From Prorocentrum cordatum (Eukaryota > Sar > Dinophyceae > Prorocentrales > Prorocentraceae): a stretch of 62,500 bases of DNA. The notes beneath the pieces are model-generated. The model had not been told where the DNA came from. It worked only from the letters and a program-made list of their open reading frames with translations, and made no database searches. A program made the translations under genes and the position numbers. Location of the stretch: the NCBI GenBank assembly GCA_963575745.1, contig CAUYUJ010003682.1, forward strand, positions 1-62,500, read 5' to 3'. Of the stretch, positions 62,088-62,500 are shown piece by piece. The stretch's first letter is position 1. Each line of letters starts with the position of its first letter.

Positions 62088-62500
62088 TCAGAGCAGCCCG
62101 GCGGCGCGCCAGAGCTGGCGCGCCACCTTGCGTTGCAACGCGCAGCTGAGCGCCTTGTAGGCGCGCCCCGGGCTGCGTGTCCTCGGGGAGCTCGCGCACC
62201 TGCGTTAGCAGCCACTGCCGCGCCTCAGCGCCCAAGCGGCTGGAGGTCTACAGGGCGAACGCAGTTAAGCGCCCCCTTTGACATATCTCGTGCTTCTCAC
62301 GCTCGGCCCTGCGCGTAGTTTCTCCCGGCCGTCGCGCAGCGCCCCAGAGTGCCGTCGCGTCGCTTGCCGCCGGGTGGCGGACCGTCACGTCCACCCAACA
62401 GTGGCCGCCCACTTCCGCATACTGGAGGTCCACTGTGGCGCGTTCCAGGACCGGCGGGCCAGGCCCTTGTGCGGGCCGCCGCGCGCGGTGCCCATCCCAG
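62088..62500 (-). pseudogene. LINE ORF2 C-terminal fragment, cut by window edge
   Basis: On the minus strand, the sequence from the window edge encodes LQYAEVGGHCWVDVTVRHPA, EREKH and RLGAEARQWL, the typical last part of a LINE ORF2 lineage without RNase H. A TAG interrupts the frame at about 62248, where homologous sequence continues directly. One frame change near 62170 then gives AYKALSCALQRKVARQLWRA and the natural stop at 62088-62090. The copy is therefore inactive. The bulk of the element lies outside the window to the right. Confidence 0.7.

Overview
The window reads as nuclear DNA of a dinoflagellate. The deciding evidence is the dinoflagellate trans-splicing leader (SL): a perfect 22-nt copy at 16639-16660, a copy followed by a second degenerate partial copy at 50897-50933, and a copy with two mismatches at 31803-31824. 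Other support comes from introns that may use GA or GC donors, very long (GGA)n/(TCC)n tracts, many tandem arrays, and retroelements carrying a 3' cytosine-methyltransferase-like domain. A Prorocentrum-like species would fit, but the genus cannot be proven from this sequence.

Only one host gene is convincing: a triose-phosphate-transporter/nucleotide-sugar-transporter family (TPT/SLC35-type) membrane protein. Exon 1 is at about 31886-32204, exon 2 at about 42442-42968 and exon 3 from 43259. An SL relict lies just upstream of its start codon. Intron 1 is about 10.2 kb and houses a 6.9-kb tyrosine-recombinase retrotransposon (32775-39643) with split direct repeats in the order A1-ORFs-B1-A2-B2. 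The element encodes a small cysteine-rich membrane protein, a Gag-like protein, reverse transcriptase (RT)-RNase H, a tyrosine recombinase and a C5-methyltransferase-like protein. It sits in a (CAT)n microsatellite.

Most other coding sequence is from LINE retrotransposons. These are a degenerate RT/zinc-finger remnant (7.9-9.3 kb), a zinc-finger/RNase H remnant (11.6-13.5 kb), an SL-headed LINE (16.6-21.5 kb), a related internal fragment inside a satellite (47.4-50.1 kb), a nearly complete SL-headed LINE with poly(A) and a candidate 12-bp target-site duplication (50.9-57.1 kb), and a minus-strand C-terminal fragment at the right edge (62.1-62.5 kb). Every ORF2 carries frameshifts or stops.

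The rest is repeat sequence: a 113-150 bp array (1-1850), a 12-bp minisatellite (6.3-7.6 kb), a 90/77-bp satellite around two LINE copies (15.9-16.6, 47.2-47.4 and 50.1-50.5 kb), an 83-bp satellite with conserved head and tail modules (22.3, 30.1 and 44.7 kb), a 110-bp array (28.4-29.0 kb), a large palindrome (29.3-29.6 kb), a 160-bp array (39.9-41.2 kb), a short inverted-repeat element family with TA target duplications (four copies, one carrying a second nested element), and many simple-sequence blocks. No rRNA, tRNA, CRISPR or operon-like structure was seen. Exon boundaries are inferred by eye.
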